A stretch of 37,946 nt of DNA, taken from assembly GCF_900543425.1 (NCBI RefSeq), contig NZ_UQRQ01000028.1, positions 1-37,946 of the forward strand, in the 5' to 3' direction. The first letter of the stretch is position 1. Each line of letters begins with the position of its first letter. This DNA is from an uncultured Sanguibacteroides sp. (GTDB lineage Bacteria > Bacteroidota > Bacteroidia > Bacteroidales > Marinifilaceae). Shown one piece after another: positions 1-8,698 of this stretch. The translations under genes were made by a program, and so were the position numbers. Under the pieces are notes generated by a model. That model saw nothing but the letters and a program-made list of their open reading frames with translations. It had not been told where the DNA came from and made no database searches.

Positions 1-422
<422 letters not shown>

Positions 423-1604
423 ATGGATATCACCGCCGTTTATCCGGTCGCAATAAAGACGCTCATTCCCGTTTTTTCCGCCATCGCCTGCGGGATGATG
501 GTGGGCATATCTTTTCGGGATTGCCTGATGCGCGAGGAACGGAACCTGAAGAGCATCCTGCTCGTCTATCTGTCCTGCTCGGCGCTGGGGTGGTTCGTTA
601 CGTTCTGTTACGAGTTCCTTCCGGCGGCGTTCGTATGGCTGAATGTGGCCTGCATACTCACTTTCACCCTGCCGGCCATCTTCTTTTACCGCATCATACG
701 CTTTTTGACACGCGCAGGGCAGCCTGAGAAGTTTTCCCCGCTGCATTGCCTGCTCCCCGGACTTCTTGCGGCGGTTATGCTCGTGTGGTCGCTGTTCGTA
801 CCATTCAACGTCCAACTGGAGATCGTGCAGGGCAAGGCGCAGGTATTCCCGACGGGATACGAGGCTTACGCCCGCTTCTTTACCTTGAAGCCCCCTCTGA
901 GGGTCGTTTTCGGGATCGTCTATTATGTGCTAACCATACTGGTGCTTGTGCGCTATTACCGGAAAGTGAACGGTTCGGACTCATCGCTCCGCAAACCGGC
1001 CCTATGGCTCCTGTTCCTTGTGGGACTGTCTTTGGCATCGTTGCTATCGTCATTGCTGCCCTCGTTTATGCCCCGCGCAACTATCTTTACTTCGCTCTGG
1101 ATGCTTATCGTGGCGTTTGCCATCGCCGCACAGCATATATTATTGTCGTACCATATCATCCGCCGCAAATACCTGCTTTATGCCGTATCGGAGAAACCCG
1201 CACCTAAACCGCCACAAGCATCGCCTCAGAAGAAGGAGCGTCGTTACCATTCCGGGAAGATAAGCCAAGAGCGACTGGAGGGCTATTTCCGCACACAAAA
1301 GCCCTACCTGAATCCCGACTACAAGATCACCGACCTGGTAGAGGCGCTTGATGTGAACCGGACAGTAATCTCGGCCTTTATCAACCAGACCTACGGCGTG
1401 ACCTTTCCCCATTACCTAAACCGCTGGAGACTCGATGAACTGAAACGTTTGCGCAGCCTGCCCGCCAACAAAGGCCGGAGCATCAGCTCGCTAATCAGCC
1501 AAACGGGATTTGCCGACTACCGCCGTTATGCTCACGCCGCCGCCGTCGAACGGAACGGAACGGCAGGTAAGACGGGCGCAAAAAAGAAAGGAGGCAAGCC
1601 ATGA
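423..1604 (+). CDS. Membrane-embedded AraC-type regulator (7TM-HTH), copy 1
   Basis: A 393-residue protein. Roughly the first 250 residues form about seven hydrophobic membrane helices with short loops. A proline/lysine-rich linker (about 255-275) follows, then a C-terminal DNA-binding part (about 280-375). In that part, KITDLVEALDVNRTVISAFI reads as an AraC-type recognition helix-turn-helix, and a second, poorer HTH ends in GFADYRRY. The tail is lysine/glycine-rich. The likely role is a membrane-bound transcription factor that senses a signal in or at the inner membrane; the ligand is unknown. The gene overlaps the next one by four bases (ATGA), so the two are co-translated. Their sequences are clearly paralogous, which suggests a tandem duplication and perhaps a heterodimer. 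Base composition is richer in G+C than the housekeeping genes from 3988 onward. Confidence 0.8.
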   Translation: MDITAVYPVAIKTLIPVFSAIACGMMVGISFRDCLMREERNLKSILLVYLSCSALGWFVTFCYEFLPAAFVWLNVACILTFTLPAIFFYRIIRFLTRAGQPEKFSPLHCLLPGLLAAVMLVWSLFVPFNVQLEIVQGKAQVFPTGYEAYARFFTLKPPLRVVFGIVYYVLTILVLVRYYRKVNGSDSSLRKPALWLLFLVGLSLASLLSSLLPSFMPRATIFTSLWMLIVAFAIAAQHILLSYHIIRRKYLLYAVSEKPAPKPPQASPQKKERRYHSGKISQERLEGYFRTQKPYLNPDYKITDLVEALDVNRTVISAFINQTYGVTFPHYLNRWRLDELKRLRSLPANKGRSISSLISQTGFADYRRYAHAAAVERNGTAGKTGAKKKGGKP

Positions 1605-2761
1605 TCGGACGCGAACTGATGGAAGCCATCGCTTTTTCGGTCCCCGTGGTATGCGCTATGGCATGTATGGTCATGCTGGTTATGGATGCGTCCCTTTACC
1701 GGCGCAACCCGCAGGAAAGAGGGCTGCGGCTATTCCTTGCGCTGACCTATTTCATCACTTCGCTTGGCTGGCTGGGATTGGTGCTCTATGCTGCGTATCC
1801 GGAGGCTTTCATCTATTACCAGCCCATGTTCCTGCTGACCCTGATGCTCGATCAAGTGATGTTCTGCCGCTTTGTATCGGTGGTAACGGGAACCGGAAAC
1901 CCACGGCGCTTTAGCTGGCTTCATTGGATCATACCGGTTTTAATAACGGCCCTGTCCGCTATCGGATACACCCTCGTTCCCGCCGGTAGCCAGGTAACAA
2001 CCGTTTACCGGGAGGATGTACTGACTCCCGGCACTTGGTTTAACGTGGTGTATATAACCACCACTATTGTCTTTGTCGTGTATAACACCCTGTATCCGCT
2101 GTTGAGCCTGCGGAATATACGGCATTACCGGCGCTTCATTGTGGATTATTCCTCGGATGAACAGCGTACCTCGCTGGGATGGCTGGCCGCCATGCAGGCC
2201 CTTATATTGGTTAGCGTACCGATACCGCTGGCCGGATTGCTTATCGGCATACCCGCTTTCTCGACCTCCGGCTTCGTCTGGCTCGGCGTGATGCCTACGT
2301 TCGCATTCTACGTCATCCTATGTTACAACATGCTCGCCGACAATTACTTGATCGTCCGGCCCGGCACGGAGGAGGAGGATACGTCCGGCGAAACAGCGCA
2401 TAAAGCGCCGGAGAAAGCAACTGCACCTATTCCCCTCGACCGCAGACGGCTCGAACGCTACCTGCGCGACAAAAAGCCTTACATGAACCCCAACCTTCGC
2501 ATCACCGACCTGGCCGTCGGGTTGAACACCAACCGCAGCTACCTGTCGGCTTTCATCAATACGGAATACGGCATGAACTTCTGCCGATTGATCAACAAGT
2601 GCCGGCTCCATGCGCTCGACAGGTTGCGCATCTCGCCGACGCACGCCGACAAAACCAATATGGAACTGGTGCTGATGGCCGGGTTCAGCAGCTACCAGAA
2701 TTATTTGCGGGTAAAGACTAAGGAAGATAAGCTCTCGCTGTTGAAAGATTTTGAACGGTAA
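1601..2761 (+). CDS. Membrane-embedded AraC-type regulator (7TM-HTH), copy 2
   Basis: A 386-residue paralogue of the preceding protein. Six to seven hydrophobic helices fill about residues 8-250, an acidic linker follows (about 255-275), and then a C-terminal HTH region. Matching features are LERYLRDKKPYMNPNLRITD and RSYLSAFINTEYGMNFCRLI, equivalent to the same stretch in copy 1, and a second HTH around GFSSYQNYLR. The start ATG overlaps the stop of copy 1, so translational coupling is likely. No terminator is visible directly after it; the sequence runs into gene debris that includes a fimbrillin-like fragment. The two regulators may once have controlled that locus; this is inference from position only. 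The G+C-rich codons resemble copy 1 and differ from the rest of the window. Confidence 0.8.
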   Translation: MIGRELMEAIAFSVPVVCAMACMVMLVMDASLYRRNPQERGLRLFLALTYFITSLGWLGLVLYAAYPEAFIYYQPMFLLTLMLDQVMFCRFVSVVTGTGNPRRFSWLHWIIPVLITALSAIGYTLVPAGSQVTTVYREDVLTPGTWFNVVYITTTIVFVVYNTLYPLLSLRNIRHYRRFIVDYSSDEQRTSLGWLAAMQALILVSVPIPLAGLLIGIPAFSTSGFVWLGVMPTFAFYVILCYNMLADNYLIVRPGTEEEDTSGETAHKAPEKATAPIPLDRRRLERYLRDKKPYMNPNLRITDLAVGLNTNRSYLSAFINTEYGMNFCRLINKCRLHALDRLRISPTHADKTNMELVLMAGFSSYQNYLRVKTKEDKLSLLKDFER

Positions 2762-2794
2762 AGTTTATACACGCCGATCCGACACGAGTATCCA

Positions 2795-2955
2795 TACCAG
2801 ATGTTATGATGATCGGAAAATTATGGCAGGGGCATTTCCCCTTCTTTGTTTGTGGACTTTTTGATAAATCCTTTTTTGCGGGGCACAGTTCGGCGATCTT
2901 TTTCTTCAGGCTCACGGCGCTGACGGGTTTGGACAGGCATCCGTCGCCGGAATGG
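2795..2955 (-). pseudogene. Fragment of a response-regulator receiver domain (C-terminal end)
   Basis: Read on the minus strand, this stretch gives GDGCLSKPVSAVSLKKKIAE, which resembles the end of a receiver domain as found in hybrid histidine kinases: the conserved 'DGxLSKPV' lysine-proline turn followed by the last helix. No Asp-phosphorylation site, kinase part or start is present, so this is only a remnant. The open frame continues a little on both sides without recognisable sequence. The fragment ends where the plus-strand fimbrillin-like remnant begins, so a deletion or insertion joint lies close to 2950. Confidence 0.45.
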
Positions 2956-3470
2956 ACGGGACAACTTATAAGATGAACGTCAGCATACCTTCGGTCCCAG
3001 GAGAACATACGTTGTATATGGTTGCCAACCACCCGATGACGGAGGGGACAATCGGGTCGTTGCAAAACCTGGAAGACCAGATTTGTGAAAGTACTGAGGC
3101 CTTAGTCGCCCCGCTTGTGATGTCTACGGGTAGATAACCCTGCCCGCTTTCAACGCGACAGCTATCCGCAATGCAACGAATACTGGCAATGCTTTCAGTT
3201 TAAAACAGAATGTGGCGAAGTTCAGCTTGGGGGGCCACGAACTTCACCCTCTCTTCCGTACAATGGGTGGGATGCCCCACCTCGGCTGCCGTGCTGCCGG
3301 ATGCCGACTATACCAGTCCTGTAACGCTCTCTGTAAGTGATCCCGCTCCGATGGCCAGTCCTATCCACCTGTATCAGATCCGGAGCATAGGTTCGGACCT
3401 CCATCAGGGATTCCATGTGATCGTATCCGGAGAATACACGGCGCCGGACGGAACAAAAAGCGAAGAATAA
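2940..3470 (+). pseudogene. Decayed fimbrillin-family (FimA/Mfa-like) gene fragment
   Basis: Three reading frames must be joined to follow one protein. From 2952 it reads MNVSIPSVPGEHTLYMVAN and later ALVAPLVMS. It then shifts frame near 3120 to LPAFNATAIRNATNTGNAF and LKQNVAKFSL (about 3137-3225), and shifts again near 3228 to ATNFTLSSVQWVGCPTSAAV, finishing at a stop at 3468-3470. The pattern of a 'PLVMS' segment, a strand rich in N/T, 'VAKFSL' and then 'FTLSSVQ' resembles the N-terminal domain of Bacteroidales fimbrillins. The lipoprotein signal, much of the protein and the C-terminal domain are absent, and frameshifts interrupt the rest, so no functional pilin can be made. A perfect hairpin at 3464-3500 overlaps the stop. 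Confidence 0.6.
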
Positions 3471-3500
3471 GCCTGTTGCGTTGTGCGGCAGGCTTATTCT
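3464..3500. terminator. Hairpin terminator after the fimbrillin remnant
   Basis: AGAATAAGCCTG (3464-3475) pairs perfectly with CAGGCTTATTCT (3489-3500). Two G-U and two G-C pairs extend the stem into the loop. AATTTTC follows. It probably marks the end of the ancestral fimbrillin transcript. Confidence 0.7.
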
Positions 3501-3735
3501 AATTTTCAATCAAATTTCATTTCAAAAAGGTTATTCCCGGATTTACTGCATAAAGCAGAGAATTTAGTATGAAATACAAATATTTATGATTATATCTGTA
3601 ATACGCATACGAAATGCAACGTGGCGAAAGATTATCATTCCGTACTCGTGACCCGATAATTCACAGAACGCCAGAATATATTGATACATAGGGAACAATG
3701 GATATAGGTTCAGTTTCCATCTTCCACCCGCCTTT
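3501..3735. other. Intergenic stretch without a recognisable gene
   Basis: There are only short frames here, for example 25 codons at 3614-3691, without a convincing ribosome binding site or family. The clear terminator right after it at 3736 suggests that a gene or small RNA once ended here. An 11-nt TCAGTTTCCAT occurs at 3710-3720 and again at 3869-3879. Confidence 0.4.
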
Positions 3736-3767
3736 AAAAACGGTTAAGTTTCTTAACCGTTTTTTTT
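3736..3767 (+). terminator. Intrinsic terminator
   Basis: AAAAACGGTTAAG (3736-3748) and its exact complement (3752-3764) enclose a TTT loop, and the T-run continues to 3767. It is strong in both directions. No intact gene precedes it. Confidence 0.85.
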
Positions 3768-3896
3768 AATTCTGTGATATGGCGATTCAATGATGCTGTG
3801 ATTAACTTTTTCAAGTTCTTAATCTACAATTGTTAGCACATTATACCCGTCCCTGTGGGTTATGAGTGTCAGTTTCCATTAAATATCGAGAGATAT

Positions 3897-3927
3897 TTTG
3901 TGTCCAATAGAATTTTCGTTACTTTTA
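3897..3927 (+). promoter_or_regulatory. Promoter of gcvP
   Basis: TTTG at 3897-3900, 19 nt, then TACTTTTA at 3920-3927 fit the Bacteroidetes -33/-7 consensus with one mismatch. The predicted transcript leader is about 55 nt. No glycine-riboswitch-like structure was recognised in it. Confidence 0.6.
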
Positions 3928-3987
3928 CACAATCGTTGACGAAACGAATAAATAGAGTATAAACTATTAATAATCAGAGTAAAATAA

Positions 3988-6876
3988 ATGGCTACAGAAA
4001 AATTTTTGTGGAGGCACATCGGACCGCGTCCTGAGGATATCGAGGATATGCTGAAGGTAGTCGGTGTCAAGTCACTTGATGAATTGATCAATCAAACTGT
4101 TCCTGAATCCATTCAACTAAAGAAAGAGTTGGATTTACCTTCTCCTTTGACGGAATCCGAGTTTTTTGCCCGGATGAAGAAGGTGGCATCTAAGAATAAA
4201 TTATATCGTACCTTTATTGGGCAGGGATATTATGATACGATTACCCCGGCTGTGATTCAACGTAATATTTTGGAAAATCCGGCTTGGTATACTTCTTATA
4301 CTCCCTATCAGGCAGAAGTTTCACAAGGACGTTTGGAGGCCTTGTTAAATTTCCAGACCGTGATTGTTGAGCTAACCGGTATGGAACTTTCCAATTGTTC
4401 TTTATTGGATGAGGCTACTGCAGCGGCTGAGTCTATGACCATGATGTATGGTTTGAGAAATAAGGAGATGAAGAAAGCCGGGGCCAATAAATTATTTGTT
4501 GATAATAAAATATTCCCTCAGACGAAGGATGTATTGGTAACCCGTTCCGTTCCTCAAGGCATTGAATTGGTGTATGGAGATTACGATACATTTGAATTTA
4601 CTCCGGACGTTTTTGGTGCTATTATTCAATATCCTGCTGCAGACGGTGAGATTCGCGATTATAAAGCGTTTGCTGACCGGGTACATGCCAACGGAGCTTT
4701 ATTGTCTGTTGTAGCAGATTTGATGAGTTTGGTATTATTGACTCCTCCGGGACAATGGGGTGCGGATGTTGTTGTTGGAACCACCCAACGTTTCGGTATT
4801 CCAATGGCATACGGAGGTCCTCACGCTGCTTATATGGCAACCAAGGAAGAGTATAAGCGTAATATTGTAGGTCGTATCATCGGGGTAACGATAGATGCTC
4901 AGGGAAACAAAGCTCTTCGCTTGGCTTTACAAACCCGCGAACAACATATCAAGAGAGAAAAAGCTTCTTCTAATATCTGTACGGCAAAAGCTTTAAATGC
5001 AACGATGGCCGGTTTCTATGCGGCTTATCACGGACCGGAAGGTTTAGTACGGATTGCCCGTCATATTCATTCTGCAGCTGTCATCTTGGCTACAGAAATT
5101 CAAAAATACGGGTATAAGCTGAAACATAATAAATTCTTTGATACCTTACGATTCGAATTACCGGAAGGAGTTTGTCAGGAAAACGTTCGGGATGCGGCAT
5201 TAGAAAAAGAGATCAATCTTTTCTATTGCAATTGCGGATGCGGTAAAGTTGTCGGTTTATCTACCGATGAAAAGATCAACGAAGAGGAGATAAATACGAT
5301 TATCGGGATTTTTGCCAAAGCTGCCGGTAAAGTAGCAGAACGGGTTGAATTCTTCGACGATCGTACGGTTCTTGAACCTTCCATGTTACGTGAGGATGAG
5401 TTCTTGCAACAGTCCGTATTCAATATTTATCATTCTGAAACCGGAATGATGCGTTATATGAAAAACCTGGAACGTCGGGATATTTCGTTGGCAACCTCTA
5501 TGATTTCATTGGGTTCTTGTACCATGAAGTTAAATGCGGCTGTGGAAATGTTACCGGTTACTTGGCCGGAAATGGGTGGGGTACATCCGTTTGCTCCGTT
5601 TTCACAGGTTGAAGGTTATCAACAGATGATCCGTGAAACGGAAGAGATGTTATGCAAGGTAACCGGGTTTGCCGGTTGCAGCTTAATGCCCAATTCCGGA
5701 GCCGCCGGAGAGTATACGGCCTTAATGGTTATTCGTCAATATCATATTTCTCGCGGAGAAGGACACCGGAATGTCATTTTGATTCCGGCTTCTGCTCATG
5801 GAACGAATCCTGCATCCAGTACGATGGCCGGATTTAAGATTATCGTGACTGCAACGGATCCGGAAGGTAATATCGATGTAGAAGATTTCCGTCGGAAAGC
5901 AGTAGAGAATCGGGATAATCTGATCGGAGCGATGATTACCTATCCTTCTACTCATGGAATCTTTGAAGAGTCGATTAAAGAGTTATGTGATATCGTGCAC
6001 GAGAATGGAGGACAGGTATTTATGGACGGTGCCAATATGAATGGACAATGCGGTTTGACCAGTCCGGGTACTATCGGTGCGGATGCCTGTCATTTGAATT
6101 TACATAAAACCTTTGCAATGCCTCACGGCGGCGGTGGTCCCGGTGTTGGTCCGATTTGTGTCGCACCTCATCTGGTAGAATTCTTGCCGACTCATACCAT
6201 GGTGAAAACCGGAGGGGAACATGGGATTCATGCGGTAGCTGCTGCTCCATACGGATCCGTGGGTATGTTGCCTGTAACATACGGTTATCTGTTGATGTTA
6301 GGAGGCGAGGGGTTGAGAATGGTTACGGAGATGGCCATATTGAATGCCAACTATTTGGCTTCTTCTTTCGAGAAGTTGGGCTTTAAGATTTTATTTAAAG
6401 GGAAGCAAGGACGTGTCGGACATGAGATGATATGGGATTGCAATATGTTTAACAAAGAGTATGGAATATCTGAATTGGATATTGCTAAACGTTTGATGGA
6501 CTTTGGTTTCCATGCTCCGACTTTGTCATTCCCGGTTCATGGTACTTTGATGGTTGAACCGACGGAAAGTGAGCCGAAAGAGGAACTGGATCGTTTTATT
6601 GAAGCTTTAAAGACAATTCGTGAGGAAATGCTTGAAGTGGGAGAAGGGAAAGCTGATAAAATAGATAACGTATTGAAAAACGCCCCTCATACGCACAAAG
6701 TGTTGACTGCTGACGAGTGGAACCACTCTTATCCGCGTAGTAAGGCTGCTTATCCATTAGCTTGGGTGGCTGAAAATAAATTTTGGCCTCAAGTGGGTCG
6801 TGTAGACGATGGTTATGGAGATCGTAACCTGATGTGTACTTGTGATCCGATCGATGCTTATGCTGATCAGAATTAA
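3988..6876 (+). CDS. gcvP: Glycine dehydrogenase (decarboxylating), P-protein of the glycine cleavage system
   Basis: This PLP enzyme decarboxylates glycine and passes the aminomethyl group to the lipoyl arm of the H-protein; it acts in the cytoplasm. At 962 residues it is the single-chain type in which the two halves (GcvPA and GcvPB of some bacteria) are fused. The start FLWRHIGPRPEDIEDML is the usual N-terminus. HLNLHKTFAMPHGGGGPG in the second half carries the PLP-binding lysine, and the glycine-rich and histidine-rich stretches around it are complete. No gcvT, gcvH or lpd lies next to it, so the rest of the system is elsewhere in the genome. The gene stands alone between its own promoter (3897) and a strong terminator (6891-6925). 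Confidence 0.97.
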   Translation: MATEKFLWRHIGPRPEDIEDMLKVVGVKSLDELINQTVPESIQLKKELDLPSPLTESEFFARMKKVASKNKLYRTFIGQGYYDTITPAVIQRNILENPAWYTSYTPYQAEVSQGRLEALLNFQTVIVELTGMELSNCSLLDEATAAAESMTMMYGLRNKEMKKAGANKLFVDNKIFPQTKDVLVTRSVPQGIELVYGDYDTFEFTPDVFGAIIQYPAADGEIRDYKAFADRVHANGALLSVVADLMSLVLLTPPGQWGADVVVGTTQRFGIPMAYGGPHAAYMATKEEYKRNIVGRIIGVTIDAQGNKALRLALQTREQHIKREKASSNICTAKALNATMAGFYAAYHGPEGLVRIARHIHSAAVILATEIQKYGYKLKHNKFFDTLRFELPEGVCQENVRDAALEKEINLFYCNCGCGKVVGLSTDEKINEEEINTIIGIFAKAAGKVAERVEFFDDRTVLEPSMLREDEFLQQSVFNIYHSETGMMRYMKNLERRDISLATSMISLGSCTMKLNAAVEMLPVTWPEMGGVHPFAPFSQVEGYQQMIRETEEMLCKVTGFAGCSLMPNSGAAGEYTALMVIRQYHISRGEGHRNVILIPASAHGTNPASSTMAGFKIIVTATDPEGNIDVEDFRRKAVENRDNLIGAMITYPSTHGIFEESIKELCDIVHENGGQVFMDGANMNGQCGLTSPGTIGADACHLNLHKTFAMPHGGGGPGVGPICVAPHLVEFLPTHTMVKTGGEHGIHAVAAAPYGSVGMLPVTYGYLLMLGGEGLRMVTEMAILNANYLASSFEKLGFKILFKGKQGRVGHEMIWDCNMFNKEYGISELDIAKRLMDFGFHAPTLSFPVHGTLMVEPTESEPKEELDRFIEALKTIREEMLEVGEGKADKIDNVLKNAPHTHKVLTADEWNHSYPRSKAAYPLAWVAENKFWPQVGRVDDGYGDRNLMCTCDPIDAYADQN

Positions 6877-6890
6877 GTTAGATCTATGAT

Positions 6891-6925
6891 AAAAAAAAGC
6901 TGCGTCATTTAACGCAGCTTTTTTT
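6891..6925. terminator. Bidirectional terminator between gcvP and the convergent carrier gene
   Basis: AGCTGCGT (6898-6905) and ACGCAGCT (6912-6919) enclose CATTTA. A-run before and T-run after allow termination on both strands, which suits the convergent genes. Confidence 0.92.
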
Positions 6926-6931
6926 ATGACT

Positions 6932-8533
6932 TTAAAATCCGTTTAATGACATGGTGGCTGTTGGAATCAGGAGGATAAAACCCATGAGAATGAGTAATAT
7001 TAGAAATTTCCAGAAGAATTTGATCCATTTGTCGTAAGGGATACGGGCAATACCCAAAGCCCCGATCAGCACACCGGAAGTCGGCGTGATCATGTTTGTG
7101 AAACCATCGCCGAATTGGAATGCCATTACCGTAGCTTGTCGGGAAAGGCCGATGACATCGGAGAATGGAGCCATAATGGGCATGGTTAAAGCGGCTTTTG
7201 CGGAACCTGACGGGATAATGATATTGATAAAGGTCTGAATGATGTACATGATACCGACTGCAGCTACTTTTCCGACCTCACTCATTAAAGTGGCCAAAGC
7301 ATGTAAAATGGGATCTATGATGTGTCCTTCCTGCAAAATGATGATAATACCTCCTGCTAATCCCACGATAAGAGCGGCAGACAATATATCTTTGACTCCC
7401 TCGATAAATAATTTTACAATGCTGTCTGCACTTTTGCCCGCGGCAAATCCGGAGAATATCCCCATAGCTAAAAATAATCCGGAAATTTCGGGAAGATACC
7501 AGCCATAGCCCATTACTCCGATAATCAGGAAGATAATGGTAAAACCGAGGATGGTAAGAATTAAAAAATGATATGACTTCCGAATCCCGAAGAAGCCGGA
7601 TATTGCAAACAATATCGTAAGGATAGGGATGATGCAGGTTGTGAAACTTGTATGTTCTCCGATACTCAATGTACTTGTCGGGTATTTGAAGGAGAAGATG
7701 ATGAGACCGATTAAGATGAACAGGTAGACGAACCAGCCGGATTTTGTGGACGAGTATTCGATTTTTTCGTCGTTTTTTATCTCGGTACGACGCCAATAAT
7801 TGGTATCTATTTCATACACGATCGAAGAAGTGGGACAGGCCTTTACTTTTGCCGCGTAGCGAAGGACAAACGTGATAAGTACGACATTTAAAATAGCCCA
7901 GCAAAGTAATCTGTATTCAAAGCCGGAAAAAAGAGGGAGATCGGATAATCCCTGGGCAATACCGATAGTGAACGGATTTAGAATCGCTCCCGCGAATCCG
8001 ACGTGGGCTGCAACATATACCAAACATAAACCGGTAATGGAATCGTATCCCATGGAGATAGCCAAAGGAATGATGATAACAATAAAGGCAAGAGTCTCTT
8101 CACTCATTCCGAAAATAGCTCCGAAACTACTGAATAATAACATGATCAATGTCATGATGATATTATTAATCCCGACCTTTTTTAAAAATGAATGGTGTTC
8201 TAATCCAGCGGTAAAATGTAAAAAAGAGAAGATACCCACGTCGATGGCCCGGCTGTTATTCATGATCCAGAATGCTCCTCCGATGATTAAAATAAAAGCG
8301 ATAATCCCGGCTTGTTTTTCAAATCCGTTGAACAACGCCGAGAAGACTTCCCAGGTTTGGGGTGTTTTGGCTACTTCGTGGAAAGAATCACTTTTGATTA
8401 TAGTGCGCTCGATTCCGTTAACATCGATTGTTTCCCGGGCATATTCACCTCCCGGAATTATCCAGGTTAGAACGGCACAGATGATAATAATTGAAAATAC
8501 GATGGTATAGGTATGGGGAACTTTTTTAAGCAT
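6932..8533 (-). CDS. YfcC/DcuC-family membrane carrier
   Basis: A 533-residue inner-membrane protein with about a dozen hydrophobic helices and the start KKVPHTYTIVFSIIIICAVL followed by TWIIPGGEY. These features are typical of the YfcC family in the C4-dicarboxylate anaerobic carrier group (DcuC-like). GFAGAILNPFTIGIAQGLS and PSGSAKAALTMPIMAP look like the conserved half-helix loops of this transporter fold. The substrate is uncertain: members are variously annotated for basic amino acids, short-chain fatty acids or dicarboxylates. The ATG at 8531-8533 is preferred over the upstream TTG at 8558-8560, because the TTG overlaps a TAAATTTG promoter element read on the minus strand. The gene is monocistronic, convergent with gcvP and divergent from the TtcA-like gene. 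Confidence 0.85.
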   Translation of the reverse strand: MLKKVPHTYTIVFSIIIICAVLTWIIPGGEYARETIDVNGIERTIIKSDSFHEVAKTPQTWEVFSALFNGFEKQAGIIAFILIIGGAFWIMNNSRAIDVGIFSFLHFTAGLEHHSFLKKVGINNIIMTLIMLLFSSFGAIFGMSEETLAFIVIIIPLAISMGYDSITGLCLVYVAAHVGFAGAILNPFTIGIAQGLSDLPLFSGFEYRLLCWAILNVVLITFVLRYAAKVKACPTSSIVYEIDTNYWRRTEIKNDEKIEYSSTKSGWFVYLFILIGLIIFSFKYPTSTLSIGEHTSFTTCIIPILTILFAISGFFGIRKSYHFLILTILGFTIIFLIIGVMGYGWYLPEISGLFLAMGIFSGFAAGKSADSIVKLFIEGVKDILSAALIVGLAGGIIIILQEGHIIDPILHALATLMSEVGKVAAVGIMYIIQTFINIIIPSGSAKAALTMPIMAPFSDVIGLSRQATVMAFQFGDGFTNMITPTSGVLIGALGIARIPYDKWIKFFWKFLILLILMGFILLIPTATMSLNGF

Positions 8534-8557
8534 AGGTTTGATTTTAGATTGAGCGTC

Positions 8558-8565
8558 CAAATTTA
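8558..8565 (-). promoter_or_regulatory. Putative -7 element of the carrier gene
   Basis: The minus strand reads TAAATTTG, a full match to TAnnTTTG. No TTTG lies at the usual 19-21 nt upstream. It would give a leader of about 20 nt before the ATG at 8533. Confidence 0.4.
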
Positions 8566-8607
8566 CAAATAATTGCGAGAGTGAAATACGATGTTTGTTA
8601 GAATTCG

Positions 8608-8624
8608 TAAATTTGCATGCAAAT
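8608..8624 (+). promoter_or_regulatory. Putative -7 element overlapping a 14-bp palindrome, upstream of the TtcA-like gene
   Basis: TAAATTTG (8608-8615) matches the -7 consensus on the plus strand. It overlaps ATTTGCATGCAAAT (8611-8624), an exact palindrome that could be a regulator site. A well-placed -33 TTTG is missing. Confidence 0.4.
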
Positions 8625-8698
8625 GGAGACCGGGAATCGAGATACTGTTATCCGGTTGACGATGATCTTGTCGAATAGAGGATGACTACACGGGAAAA

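Noticed and set aside
3614..3691. 25-codon open frame before the terminator at 3736
   Set aside because: No ribosome binding site, no homology recognised, and too short to support on open frame alone.
3900..3987. Glycine riboswitch upstream of gcvP
   Set aside because: The leader is short, and no paired aptamer-like stems or conserved core motifs were visible.
7872..8510. Long open frame opposite the carrier gene
   Set aside because: It is the antisense shadow of a membrane protein gene; the real gene has promoter, terminator and family motifs.
8534..8560. N-terminal extension of the YfcC-family carrier to a TTG
   Set aside because: The TTG codon overlaps the -7 promoter element, and the ATG at 8533 gives the usual family N-terminus.
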